DNA of 64,000 bases from Paragordius varius (lineage: Eukaryota; Nematomorpha), in NCBI GenBank assembly GCA_964247055.1, contig OZ176052.1, forward strand, positions 4,340,001 through 4,404,000, read 5' to 3'. The position numbers and the translations under genes were made by a program. Every line of letters starts with the position of its first letter. Within the stretch, counting starts at the first letter, position 1. This document shows, piece after piece, positions 40,801 through 53,400 of this stretch. Under the pieces are notes generated by a model. It searched no databases. It had not been told where the DNA came from and was given only the letters and a program-made list of their open reading frames with translations.

Positions 40801-43800
40801 GATTTTCCGGCTCCCGTTAGCCCAACTATTCCAAGAATATGTCCTGCTGGTATGTGGAAGGATATATCGTACAAAATGTCTTTTTTATTTTCAGGCGAAA
40901 CTGTTTTATCCATATTTTTACTATTTTGTGATTTCATACCAACAAAATTTTTATCATAACCAAATGAGACGTGGGAAAATTCAATTTCACCCCTTGTAAT
41001 GATAAATGGTTCTTGATGATGATGAGATGATGTAGTTACATTTATTTGTGGTTCAAAAACATTTAAAGGATGCTGTTTAGAATTTGTTGGAAAAAGTAAA
41101 TTCTTCTCATTATTGTCGATGATGGGTTCAATCTCATGAACATATTTATCTAATTGTTGGGGTGATAGCGAGGCATCATAAGGTTTTTCCCGTATGAGAT
41201 CAATCAAATTTTCGAGATCAATTGAGCTTTGCTGTATACTTCTGTAAAGGAAGAATAAAAATTAATTTATCACTAAGAATTTGTATATAAATATATGGAT
41301 AAAATATCTATAAATTAGGTGAACAAATACATAAAGGAAATTAAAAAAGGAGAATATCTATAACTATATACAGCCCAAAATTCATATTATAACAATTAAT
41401 TGACAATATTTGCAGTGTAAAATTTTTTTAGTTTCAGACTTAATTTTAATCTTAGTATTCGCGTTAAAACAGCTGGAAAAATAAATCACCATGTATGAAT
41501 TATTTATGACTCAGCCTTTTCATATATACAGTATGCATTTTAATGGTTGCTTATTTCACAATAGTAGGAATATTCGCAACACAGTAGTGTATGGAAAAAA
41601 CAACAAGATGTAGAATAAACAATTTTTCCTTTATACACTACTGTGCTTTATTGCCCAACTATAATGTGATATAAGCAGCCATCAAAATGCATACTGTATA
41701 AATATATAGCTATATTCACACAACTTACCTGTAAAAAGATCCAAACCAATTAAGAGGGATGTATAATTGTCCCAAATAACTGACATACAATACAAAGTCT
41801 CCAACATCAAACGTGCGACGTGGGTTAAAACTCGGTTGACCGATTGATTTGGCAATGAGGAGAGTACCACTCAACAAACCAATCCAAACACATATAAGTC
41901 CTTGAATGCAATTTAACCCGTTAAGTGATGTCGATGTTATCCATTCTTCATTCTAAATGAATAGATATAGAACTGTAAAAATCTGCAAAACACAGGCTTA
42001 AAATTTTATTGAAATATTTGAATGAAATTATATTGTTTTATATATATTAACCTTATTTTGTATAAGAAAAAATTAAAAAAGACAAAATAAAAGTAAAACA
42101 CAAATATGGTTAAAACAAGATTCATACATTTTATGCCCTAATTTTTTAATATAACCTATCATTTTGTGTTGCAAAATAAGAAATAAAAATGGAAATTGTG
42201 AAACACTCAATTATATGTTGTAAAACTGTAATCATTTAGGTAATATAGAACAACAAACTATGTTAAAAAAGGTGGGTGTCTTCACAAAAAATATTTGTCT
42301 TTATTTATAGTTTCATTTTTACTGTAAAATTACTTGATAATTTTTAATGCTGCGCGCATATTGTTCGATTTCAAACCATTCGGCCGCATTGTATTTCACA
42401 GTTTCAAAATTGAAGAGCGTTTCAGTAGCCTTGGCAGATATAATGTTATCTAATTGATTCATGGAACGTCTATGTTTCGTTCTCCATTCAGTTATAACTA
42501 TGGTTATAGCTAAAAAGAATATAACAATTTTAGCTAAAAATATTCATATACTTTTTTGTAAATACAGTAGGAATAATGATACATATTTATTAATCTTTGC
42601 TATATGCTATCTGAATTATTTAGATAAATACATTTTTCTCAAAATATATCAAATTAAAAAATATATATACCAATGTAACAAACTATGGTAAGGAATATAA
42701 TGGCCGAATAATAGGAACCAAAAACTGTAGCCAGGTATACAATGGCAATTATGATATCGATAAGGGTTGGTCCAATCGAAAATGAAACGTAGCTATAAAA
42801 ATGCGTATGTATATGACATAAAATCAACAAGATAATAAAATTTGATTATAAGTACTTTTGTGGCCTAAATAAAATGATTAAATAACTTTTTTAGAAATTA
42901 ATTTTATAAATGGTATATTAATTTTTATGGACCAATAAACATTAAAAAAAACACCAGAAGCAACAGTAATAGGGTAAAATTCCTGAAACTTGGTTTTTAC
43001 AACTGAAAATAGATTTGTTTCGTAAAAACAATTTTTTTGCATTTAAAAAGAAAAATGTATAAAAAGATTTTTTAATTTTTTTGTTAAACCTCAATAAATG
43101 GAACGCCAACATATTTTAAAAATCGGAAAAATACCCCAATCGGTAATAAAAAAATGTAAATCATTACTTCAAAATTGTATCTATGCTTTGTGTACCCCGC
43201 TCAAGAATGCGTAATACCTCACCCGTTTTTTTCGATATATGCCATTGGAGTGGTAATGATAATATGTGTCGATATACATCCACCTATTATAAACAAAATT
43301 TTAACTTTATAAAAATTATCTGAAAAAATCAGCTATAATATGTTTCAACTTTTTAAGCAAAAACATAAAAAATAAAAACATACAAATCAATTATCTAAAA
43401 TCCACCATCATCATAGTTTATTTAATAAATATCACTACACAAATCTCTGATTGTAAATTACTGGGTATGTAATGCACTAATATTTTTAATATATTCTTTG
43501 TTAAATGATCTGAAGTTCAAAAAAATTTGATAAGTAACGAGAAAAGTTTCATAAATTTTTTGTGTATATTTACATTTAAAAGTTACGAAATGAATAATAT
43601 AATATATGTTTTAATCTATTTTGTAAATATAGTGTACCTCCAATCGTTTTGTGGAATATTGTTGGATTGATATCCATAAAAAAGAGCGGAAATTACTCAA
43701 CAATCCAGATCCACCTATGCAAGAGATATTATATTTATAGTTGATCGATATCAAAAATATTGTAAATATTTAGTAGTTTAAACAGTTACCTATGCCAAAT

Positions 43801-45233
43801 CCTTGTAAAGATTGGAGGAATATGAACAATAAAATGGTTTTCCAGCAAAACTCCCTTTTAGTCAGCATATTTACTATGGTAAAAATAAATTATTCAAAAA
43901 ATATATATAGAATTTTGTAGATATTTAAGGATAATTAATTACAAACATCTCATTATTATTGTTATAATTTAATCACTGAAAATAATATTGAAAAAAAAAT
44001 ATTTTACAACCAATTAACTTTTTTACATGTAATAATTGTTTTAATGGTAATTTCTAAAAAGATTATTTCAGCCAAGGCGAAAAGAAAACACCGTATACAT
44101 TCACAAAGGGTTTAAGACCACAGAAAATTCAATAATATATATAGTTTTAAAACTAAAATAAAGAATATATTATAAACCGTATCCAATTAAAAAAACTCAT
44201 TATTTAATATAAATCATACTCTGGTAAGTTATGTGTAAAAGGTGATAAAGTTTAATACTTTTCTAAAAAACAATTAACTTTTCCAAAACATTAAAATATT
44301 TAACAACCGTATAACATTAAAAAAACTCTTATACTTATATTCTTGTAAGTTATGGGTAGCAAGACATTGATAAAGCGTCCAGCCAAAACGACAATTGCAC
44401 AACATACAATGTAAAATTGTAAACGTCGTTGGCCAGCCGGCCACAGATAAGGTCCGATAAGTTTGGCTTTAAGTCGTAAATCTTTCCAGGTACTACTATG
44501 TAGTGAATGATTTGAGTTTGCATTAGTGTTTAAATCAGTATTGGTAATGTGTGCTGTGTTAAAGAAATTATGCAGACGATTGTTGAAACTTGGAATGCTA
44601 TATAAAGCCGGTGCTTTAATCCCAATGAAAAACAGCGTGTTGGTAACCAGGTATCGTAGGACAAAAATGCTTAGTTCAATTTTATCAGCTAATGTTCGGC
44701 CATTCCACCACCAAAGTTCGTGAGACCAATTTACAAAGGATAAATTTTCCCAGAAGAGACAAAAAGCCCAAAAAAGTATAAGAACTAGTCCATGACCCCT
44801 AGCAGGTATTCCAGGTAAACTTCTACCTCGCTCTAAACGAATTAGGTAATAACACATGGACCAAGACCATATATTACATATCCCGACTACCAAAGCATAA
44901 ACATAAAATTTGCGTACACCATCTATGGGCGGAAAATCAAGGAAATAATCTATAAATATTCGAATAAAATGTAAGATCACAACCATGACTATAAGACATT
45001 TTTGAAAGGTAAAAAGACGGGTATGTGGCCTATATGAGATCAAATTAATTATAATACCGTTCCCAATACTCTAGCACAGTTGAATATTTCTTATATTTAC
45101 GAATTTGTAACCAGCCAAATATATTTATAAAAATTAGCACAGATAATGAGGATAGAGTATCAATAAAGCATGGATTAAAACCATGATCCCATTTGTAAAA
45201 ATTTTTGAGAGTAATTTCGGCACAATATTTCAT
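37881..45233 (-). CDS. ABCB6: ABC transporter, ABCB6/HMT1-like half transporter (951 aa, 14 exons)
   Basis: Exons on the minus strand: 45233-45058, 45029-44335, 43873-43790, 43714-43638, 43283-43168, 42792-42671, 42509-42334, 41952-41729, 41241-40726, 40466-40270, 40102-40022, 39357-39245, 38574-38405, 37989-37881; phases match and the CDS is 2856 nt. The order is as in human ABCB6: an N-terminal multi-helix TMD0 (residues about 1-250), the junction [12 protein letters not shown], a six-helix ABC domain with [11 protein letters not shown] and [12 protein letters not shown], then the nucleotide-binding domain with Walker [10 protein letters not shown] (697-705), Q-loop GLVPQD, signature LSGGEKQ (834-840), Walker B IIVLDE (854-859), D-loop ATSAMD and H-loop His892. 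Every catalytic motif is intact, so it should hydrolyse ATP as a homodimer. Family members move porphyrins or metal-thiol conjugates across mitochondrial, endolysosomal or plasma membranes; the substrate here is unknown. It is about 110 residues longer than human ABCB6, partly through hydrophilic insertions in the ATPase domain. Intron 1 is only 28 bp. Confidence 0.94.
38640..39020. repeat. GGTTCC-rich inverted-repeat element in ABCB6 intron 12
   Basis: Contains repeated GGTTCCGGTT-like words in both orientations, and TGGTTAACAA near the left edge faces TTGTTTAACCA near the right. Composition resembles the hAT element at 57080-57580, but termini and duplication are not clear. Confidence 0.5.
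39366..39846. mobile_element. TA-flanked MITE, CAAAACGTAAAAA family, interrupted by another MITE
   Basis: The ends CAAACAAAACGTAAAAACA (left) and its inverse (right) sit between TA dinucleotides. The inverted repeats extend about 50 bp. It lies in ABCB6 intron 11, its edge only 8 bp from the exon 12 acceptor, and is split by the 21-bp-arm MITE at 39519-39784, giving a relative insertion order. Confidence 0.75.
39519..39784. mobile_element. MITE with 21-bp-repeat arms, copy C (nested)
   Basis: Begins ATATCATTTACAG and ends CCGTAAATGGTAT, with CCTCGAACAATTTATATTCC units at the left and inverted units at the right. It is inserted within the older TA-flanked MITE. Confidence 0.8.
40498..40708. 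mobile_element. Diverged CAAAACGTAAAAA-family MITE filling ABCB6 intron 9
   Basis: The left GACAAAACGTAAAAATA and a right inverted remnant (TTTTACCGTTC) bound about 211 bp of the 259-bp intron (40467-40725). Confidence 0.6.
41529..41696. mobile_element. 168-bp TA-flanked palindromic MITE, CAGTATGCATTTT family
   Basis: TA / CAGTATGCATTTTAATGG ... inverted copy / TA, with both arms nearly complementary. It lies in ABCB6 intron 8, 32 bp from the exon 8 donor. Confidence 0.85.
45030..45057 (-). other. 28-bp intron 1 of ABCB6
   Basis: GT-AG intron between WER and RPHTRLF. Reading through gives an in-frame stop; removing it joins the phase 2 exons into a frame that continues the ABCB6 N-terminus. 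Confidence 0.85.
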
Positions 45234-45295
45234 TGTGCATATGGTTGAGGTGAATGCGTCAATAAAAACATGTAAAATTTAAAATACGGTGTTGG
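45234..45295. promoter_or_regulatory. 62-bp bidirectional intergenic spacer between ABCB6 and VPS11
   Basis: The two start codons face away from each other with 62 bp between them, so both 5' UTRs and any core promoter must fit here or overlap the first exons and tiny introns. No TATA box or other motif stands out to me. Shared regulation is an inference from the spacing. Confidence 0.6.
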
Positions 45296-48200
45296 ATGGC
45301 AAATTTGCAGGTTATAATTAAATTAAATTTTAGTGGCGTAGGTTTAATTTTTTTGAAAAATATGTGGACGCATTGAATACCTATAAGGTTGAAAGCCATT
45401 TAGTTGCTAGTCAGAGATATGAAAACAATTTAATATTATGTGATAGCACTGGAAAAATTCATTTTTCAAATAAAAACGAAACCACTTTAAACAACGCATA
45501 TTCACAGACCATCACACTAGTCAAGATTGTGGGTGATTTTATGATTACCGTTGGAGTAATATTACTTGTAATTCATTTAGTATGACAACGGATGTTCATA
45601 TCCGATTATAAAAATATGGAATCTTAAACAAATATTTGTCAATAAGAAAGTTTTTAGCCTTAGATCTGTCAAAGTTTTATTCCCCAATTTTCCATACATT
45701 ACCTCTATATGTATGCATCGCAATATGCTTTATTTATTTGTGGGGTTAACATCTGGACAAATAATATTTTACCGAGCCAACTTTGCAGTCTTTGATAAGT
45801 ATTTAAACTTTATATTAAAATCTTCATTTCAGCCATAAAATTGATTTTTAAATATAAAAATTGATTTCATGATTTTTAATTATTTATAATTCCATTTTTT
45901 ATGCAAAAACGGTTGCGCTTGCACACCAACTTTTCCGTTTCCAAAAGATTTTTTTAAAAACAAATTTGGATTAGGTCCATTGATTTTTAGATAGTTTTCA
46001 TTGTTTTATTTTTTAAAAAGATTTCAGGCCACATTTTTATCAAAAAAATATGTATATGTAAACAGCAATATTTTATAATCTGCTATAGTTTTATGTAAAA
46101 ACATAAAAATTTGATATATCAAATATAATTATTCTTTATTAAGCCAGGATCCGGACCTGTTTTTGGTTCCAAAACAGGATAAAAATAGCTCATTTGGGTT
46201 ATATGAAAACGGTTTGGGTTTCGATTTCTTTATAATAGATTTGCAATTAATATTTTTTTAATGAAATATTAACGTTACATTTATTGACAGAGAAGGAATT
46301 CCCCTTAAACCTAAATTATTTTATGATGCAAATCAGTCATCTGCAATTACAAACATGTTTATGGTTCATAAAACATCTTATCGAATGGTTAAAAAATTAA
46401 CTCCAGACATAACCATTGATAAAGCTATTATGACAGTTTCTGCCAAAAACTTTTTTGTCACCTCTGATATTGGTAACATTTTTTATGTCAAAAAATTGAT
46501 TAAATTTAATATCAATCTAATAATTAGCATCAAGAAATTTACGCCCATTCAAATTTTATATGCATGCTCTTGTATGCGCTTTTTATATTAAAAATTTTAT
46601 AATAGAGAATTAAAATAGGGACAATTACTGTATATAATTTTGTAGTAAATAATCAATCAATTTTGTTTTTAATGTTTAAATATATGTTTATCTTTTTTGA
46701 TTAAGCTAGTGTTTCAAAAGGTTTGCCAGTCAATAAAACAACAAAAACTGTCACCTGGGTTAGAAAACGAATAGGCGTTACACATTTGTGTGTAACGACC
46801 ATCTCATCTATCCTTACTTTAACGTTTCAAGACGCAAACTTGAATGTTCTTTATGCTTCCAAAGTTTTGGGTAATTTAATTTATTGCATAATTGCAAGGA
46901 TTACTTATTTAATACGTTTAATTTTACTGTTAACGAAAAATTGCTATTCCTCGCTTTATTTGCCTTTTTATTTTAGGAGTAAATTTAACCATTTTCTCAT
47001 CATTTTTATGTTTTTTAAGATTAGAAATTATGTATTTATAATATTTAAAATAAAAGTTAGATATAAATGTGAGTCGTTTTAAGTTGAGAACTTGTTAATT
47101 AAAAAACTACCCGTTATTAACGGTTATTGATGATTTGTTTTAGCTGTTAAATGGTGGTTGGATATCATTTGTTTTAGTTTAATAAACAATTGAATTTGAG
47201 GTGCCTTGTTTGGAATGAATTGCTATTTTTTACTTTACAAAAAATTAATACAAACTTTTTTACATATAATATTTAAAAAGTATTTATAGCTTTTTATTTT
47301 GTGTTATTAATAATTTAATACCGGGGTTATCATGATTTTTCTGTGAATAATTTTTATGAACCATATCTTAAATATGTTTAATTTTTTCGGCTGTTTGTAT
47401 AAATTAACATCGGTTTAGCCAAAAATTTAAAGCATTTTAATACTAAATAACTAATGATTAGTATTCCATACCTGATTTGAGGGTTTATTAAAAACCGAAA
47501 AGCGACTTAATGCTATAAATATTAAATAAGTGTTCATAAATATATCAATAGTTATCAAAAATTATTTTACGTTAATAAACGCTTATAAGATGCAACAACT
47601 CCAAACTTTAAATTGCTTATAAATAATTTATTAATAAAATAAACTAAAGGAAATAAATACTTTTAAAGTTAGGTAAAGCATGAATATGATTAAAAAGTTT
47701 AGATTGTATGATAAAAAACTTAATGACCTTAAATTATAGGGAGTGAAACTATAGGTTTGGTAAATTAAACTATACGGACAAAACGTAAAAATATTAAGAC
47801 AAATGTTTTTTAAAAAGACACTCTATTTTTTACCTTAGTTTTTCCTATACAAATCATGTAATTACGATGGTAAAATACATAATTGATTGTGTTACTTTAC
47901 CTATTTACATCTCAATTCAAACTTTGCGGTTTTAAATGAGTTTTATTTAAAAAATGATTCAAAAAGTATGGTTGTCTTTTATAAAAATATATTTGTCCTT
48001 ATATTTTTACGTTTTGTCCGTATAATTTTAATTTTTAATTTGTATTTTGGCACATTTTAATCGTAAATTTTATATGCACAATTTATTTTAAAAGTTTTTA
48101 AAAGTATATATATTTGGATTTTTTTATTATAAAATATATTTTGAGAATAGAACCAGTCTTTAAACAATTTGTTACCCTTAACGTTTTAAACGATGTAATG

Positions 48201-50366
48201 GGCTGCGATCCAGAATGTGCCTGTATATGCCGTTTACCATCTGGTTCAACATTAAATCCAAATTCTTCATCTTCAACAATCATAAATAAATTGTCAAATA
48301 ATCCATATTCCACAGACCTTACCAAATCGATTGTACTTGAGAATTCAGGAGGGATTAAAGGGTAGATTGTTGTTGTTTTTTTAATTTTTGAAAATGTCCA
48401 TTTTGAACAAAAAAAAAGAATTTTGCTAGTAATTGGGGGATTCTTGTGTAGAACTCAATTATAATAAAAGTTTTAGATTAGAAATAAATTTTCTATCATT
48501 TATGAATGTTAATATAGCGAATGAGCTACTTTAGTGTATTATATACAACATTAAATAAAAACCGAACTTCCGTCATACGTTTCTCGAAATAAAATTAAAA
48601 TTATTTAAAATTACTCAATATATTATAAATTTTTGTTTTTTACTTAATTAATGTGAAAATAATCGGATTTTTTCATCTTTTGGGGTTTCTTATAAGGAGA
48701 ATTTAACTCACACTTAATATTGTGTGGGAAAGAAAGTATATACAACTTTTACTGGTGTAAAAAATTAATTCTAACTCTGAAATGCATGATAATTAGTATG
48801 AACAAATTGAATTAGTTAATATGCGCTAGTCATTAAAATCTTATTTTGCAGGAAAATTATGTTAGGTGACATACCGTAAAATAGGATAATATTTTATTTA
48901 TAACTATATTATCATTAATTTAAATTTAGTACTACAAGCAAATTTTCTACTAGTTCACAAAATAACCATACTTCACATACATCATCTCCGTCTGAAGCTC
49001 TGTATCAAGATTATTTTGTGGTGGCTAAACATGAGGCCATTTATTTTTATACAATGGAGTTTTTGGGGCCGTGTTTGGCATTCGAATCCACGAAGCTTGT
49101 CATAAAATCGTTTGGTAATTACTTAATCCTTATAACTGATCCGGTTGATTTAACTAACGAACCTTCTGAACTTCAAAAATCTACGCATAATTTAGCATCA
49201 ATAGCTAACTATAATATAAAGTACCAGCAAGAGCAACAAAATAGCAGTATTGAAGGATTTACAACTTACCTTAAAAGGTCGGTAATAGTGTGCATTTTTA
49301 ATTTTTTTAATATGTTTAATAATATTCTTTGACCAAAAGTGCAAATTTGTAATTGATTGTCTTTTTTAAGATAATGTTTTATATAGTTTTTAACCGGGTT
49401 TTTAATCAAGTAAATTAAATTGTATGTTACATTTTTTGAAATTTTATTAAGTTTAAAAGATAAATGTACATTCAACATACAGATACTGTAATAAAGTTTA
49501 GTCTTGTTATATAATTATCAATTTGAAACTCAAACATTTTTTGCATAATATATAGACCAAAGAATGTCATATTAACCATTTACGACATTGTAAACAAAAT
49601 CATTGCATTTTCCTCACCCATCCCTGCTTTCGAGAATTTATTATTACCGTATCGACATAATAACACCTTTTCTTTAAGCGCTATAAATCAACAAAATCTT
49701 ATCACCAATAAAAACTTTAAAAGAGTAGAAAATAGCCTTGATGTCCAAAGTATATCCAAAAACAATAGTATGACACTATCTAGTATTTGGATTTTAACAT
49801 GTACTAATTTTGCACATCAATCCTCCTCCTCCTACAATTTAATTGAATTGTGTGAACAATCTTTGGAAACAAAACTTGAAATTGTAGTACAAAAAAATTT
49901 ATACAGCTTAGCCATTAACATGGTTAATAATTACAATGAAAATACTAACCAATTCGTAGGAGAAATTAGAACATCAAATCAAACATATGATACTGCAACA
50001 TTGTATGGAAACAATTATAATGTAGTAGTCAGTAGTAGTAATAATATTATGTTTCAAATTTACAAACTCTATGGTGATTACCTGTATGATAAAGGTGATT
50101 TTTATGGTGCGATTAAGCAATACATCAAAACAATTTCTTTCAACGGCATAGAACAGGGTAAGAATAGGATTTGTTAATTTTTAAATTGAGAGTTTTGATA
50201 AATTAAATTTTTCACTAAATGTATGATGAAAAACCAATAATATAGATATATATATATAGAATTGGTGAAATATTACAATAAGGAGTTTGTCGTTTTTATA
50301 ATAACTCGCAATATACATAATTTAATTGTCTATATCTTATGAAATTATAAAAACGATTATGTTAGA

Positions 50367-50406
<40 letters not shown>

Positions 50407-53400
50407 AGGATTCGATTCGCATCTTTAAATTTAAATAATTTGAGCTTAAAAGTGGTTATTATCATAATTAGTATATTTCTTTTATAAATGTATAAGTATC
50501 TTTGTCAAAACAACTATATGCAAATATATGATATTTTATTACTTAGTTTTTCCAGTTTTTATCTGACGAAGTTTATATAAAAATATAAACGAAATATATC
50601 AAATATATTTATACATGGTTCAAATATATTTCCCTAAATATTTTAAAGAATGTTTCAATTTTTTCTCGTATTTTCTGTTTTTAGATGAAAAATCGGACGG
50701 AACCGTATGCCTTCGGTTGAACACGGTGTTGGAACCATCGTATTTGTTACTTAAATACATGAAATCACCCAAACAAATTAAAGCTCTGAGCCCTTTTATC
50801 GAAGCTTACGTACTTTGGATCCTTAACGCCATATATGTTAAATACACGCAATATAAATGTAATCAATCGGTAGTAAATAATGCACCTAAAAATGAGAAAA
50901 TAATCAAAAATTCTATAATAATACCCGAGGAGGAGAATTTGGTTTTAGAAGCCATTGAGTTGGAAAAAAATATGAATGTTGTCCAGAAAAAAGGGCAAAA
51001 TCAAACCACTACTTTTGTTATAATGTTTACGCTTGATACGTATCTGGTGGAGAGTGTCGTACAATGCTTAACATTCCTAACCAATTTCTACATAAAATAT
51101 AATGAAGCTATTCAGGATTCAGAGAGCCATATGGAAAAGTTAATTACCACCATTTGTACGCTTAAAGAAAATTTGGAAGATAGGTATAACATTAGTTATA
51201 TATATTATATAATTTTCTTAAAATGTGATTTAAGTTTTTTTGTAAAACCCGGTAACAAAGTTTTTTTAACTAAAAAAGTATTATATTATATATAAATTAG
51301 GAAATATAACTATTTTTGCTTGATTCACTTAAAACATTTCATTACGAAAAATTAAATATTAATTTTAATTATAACGTTGAAAATAATAAACGATGCAATT
51401 TTAACGCTAAAAATCATAAAATCAAAATCTTAATTTTTTAGGCAGTGTTGTTGAAGAGATCTTAAATAAATACATTATATTTTTGGTATATTGTGTTAAA
51501 TCAGAATCTCACCAAATAAAAATGCGAATAAAACCCAAATATATTTTTGATATACAGTATGCATTTTAATGGTTGCTTATTTTACACTGTAGTAGGGCAA
51601 TTTGTATCGCAGGAGTGTATGAAAAAGAAGAAAGAAATAATTGTTTTGTGTTGCAAAATGCCCTACTATAGTGTAAAATAAGCAAGCATCAATTGCATAC
51701 TGTAAATATTGTATCGTCTCCCGGAAATTATACAATTAATTGATTGATCATATTAAAACCATCATTCATAAACGCAATATACTAATAAAAATAATAAGCT
51801 ATAAAAATTCATGTGATTAACATGTAATGTTATTATAAAACCACCAGTTATTAAGTTTAAACTATCATCTTTGTTGTAATTATTTCTATTTTCGGAAGTG
51901 TCACTATTTCCTTTTATAATTCTGTTTGATATTATAAATGGGTATATATTACATTTTTAAAATCTGGAATATAATTTTTGTCAAGCAATTTACTGTTAAA
52001 AGTTTTCATTTATACGTTCTGTCTGCCTATTCATTCAATGTTGCATTCCACATGAGAATGCTATTGTTTAAGTTTCTGGTCTGTTTAACGGTGTTTGTTT
52101 TTTTATTTTTTGGTTTAAAAACATCATAATATATAAAGTAGATTTAAAACTCTCTCTCCGATAATATATTTGGTTAAAATTTTACCAATACTGTCTATGG
52201 TTTTTGGAAAATACGGGTGATTCATATGATAATCAAATGATCTTTTCTCTCTATTTATGTTTTTGGCTAAGAATTAAGCTCCTGTAAACTATCACCATTA
52301 TTTAAAAAAATACTCTCTTTAATCAATTTAGTATCGGCAGACAGATAAGTATACGTTTAAATCAACATAAAATTTGTTTAGTTAAGGGACAAATAAATAA
52401 ATACGGTGTTGCAGAACATTGATTCACAAATGAACACATTCCAGAACTTGAAAATGTGAATTGTATACCCATCTATTAATATCAACCAGAAGTTGTTTGA
52501 GAAAGTATTAAAATCCAAAAAAAACATATAATTTTAAAAAATGTTTTATCCAATATATTTTTTAATTACCAACTTTTTAATGTTTTCTCAAAAATTTGAT
52601 CAGTCTTAAAAATATATTTTAATTTTATCTGCTAATATTGAATTAAATTTTATTTAGTATTACACTTTCAAACTTTTTCCATGATTTGGTGATTCTGATA
52701 ACACAACGCTTGTACGAAAGGTCAGAACCTAAGTTTAGGGAAAAAGCAGCCCAATTAGCCTCCATGTATGATATGTCTCACATATACCTTACCACGTTAT
52801 TTGAACAGGGAAAATATAACGAAATTTTAGCATACGTTCGAAGCATTATACAACGGTTTTTTTTAATTATGTTTTTGCATTAACTTTTATATTACTATTT
52901 CTCAAAAAAATGTAAAAGTTAAAATTTTTAATATAATTAGATTTTTATAAAGCTTAGATTTAATTTTAAATTTACGGATCGTTTACGAAAAATGATTAAA
53001 TTTTGTAACATTATTTAATATCAAACATATATTTGGATATCACAATTATTTAGACGTGTTTTAGACCATAACTTATTCATTTGATTCACTCTTAATACCA
53101 AATAATATAAATATTCATTTTAATAATAGATGTAACAACCCCTTGACAAATGAGTTACAACATTATAACCTAATTCAAAAGCTAGATAATATTTTCAATC
53201 TTTTGCTATCTACCTCAGAGGGGGATTGGATCTATCAACTTTTACGTTGGAATTCCATCGAAACTTTAGAATTACTTATTTTACCATTTAAGTCAAATAA
53301 CAATAACAATAGTCAATCAACATCAAATATACTTGAATCAAAACTCCACGCAACCCTTCTTCAATTTATGTGTCATGATTTAATTCAGCATTTAAATAAC

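Noticed and set aside
46723-47082. Plus-strand open frame of 119 codons inside VPS11 intron 4
   Set aside because: It does not align with VPS11, exons 4 and 5 join in phase without it, and its second half is A+T-rich filler.
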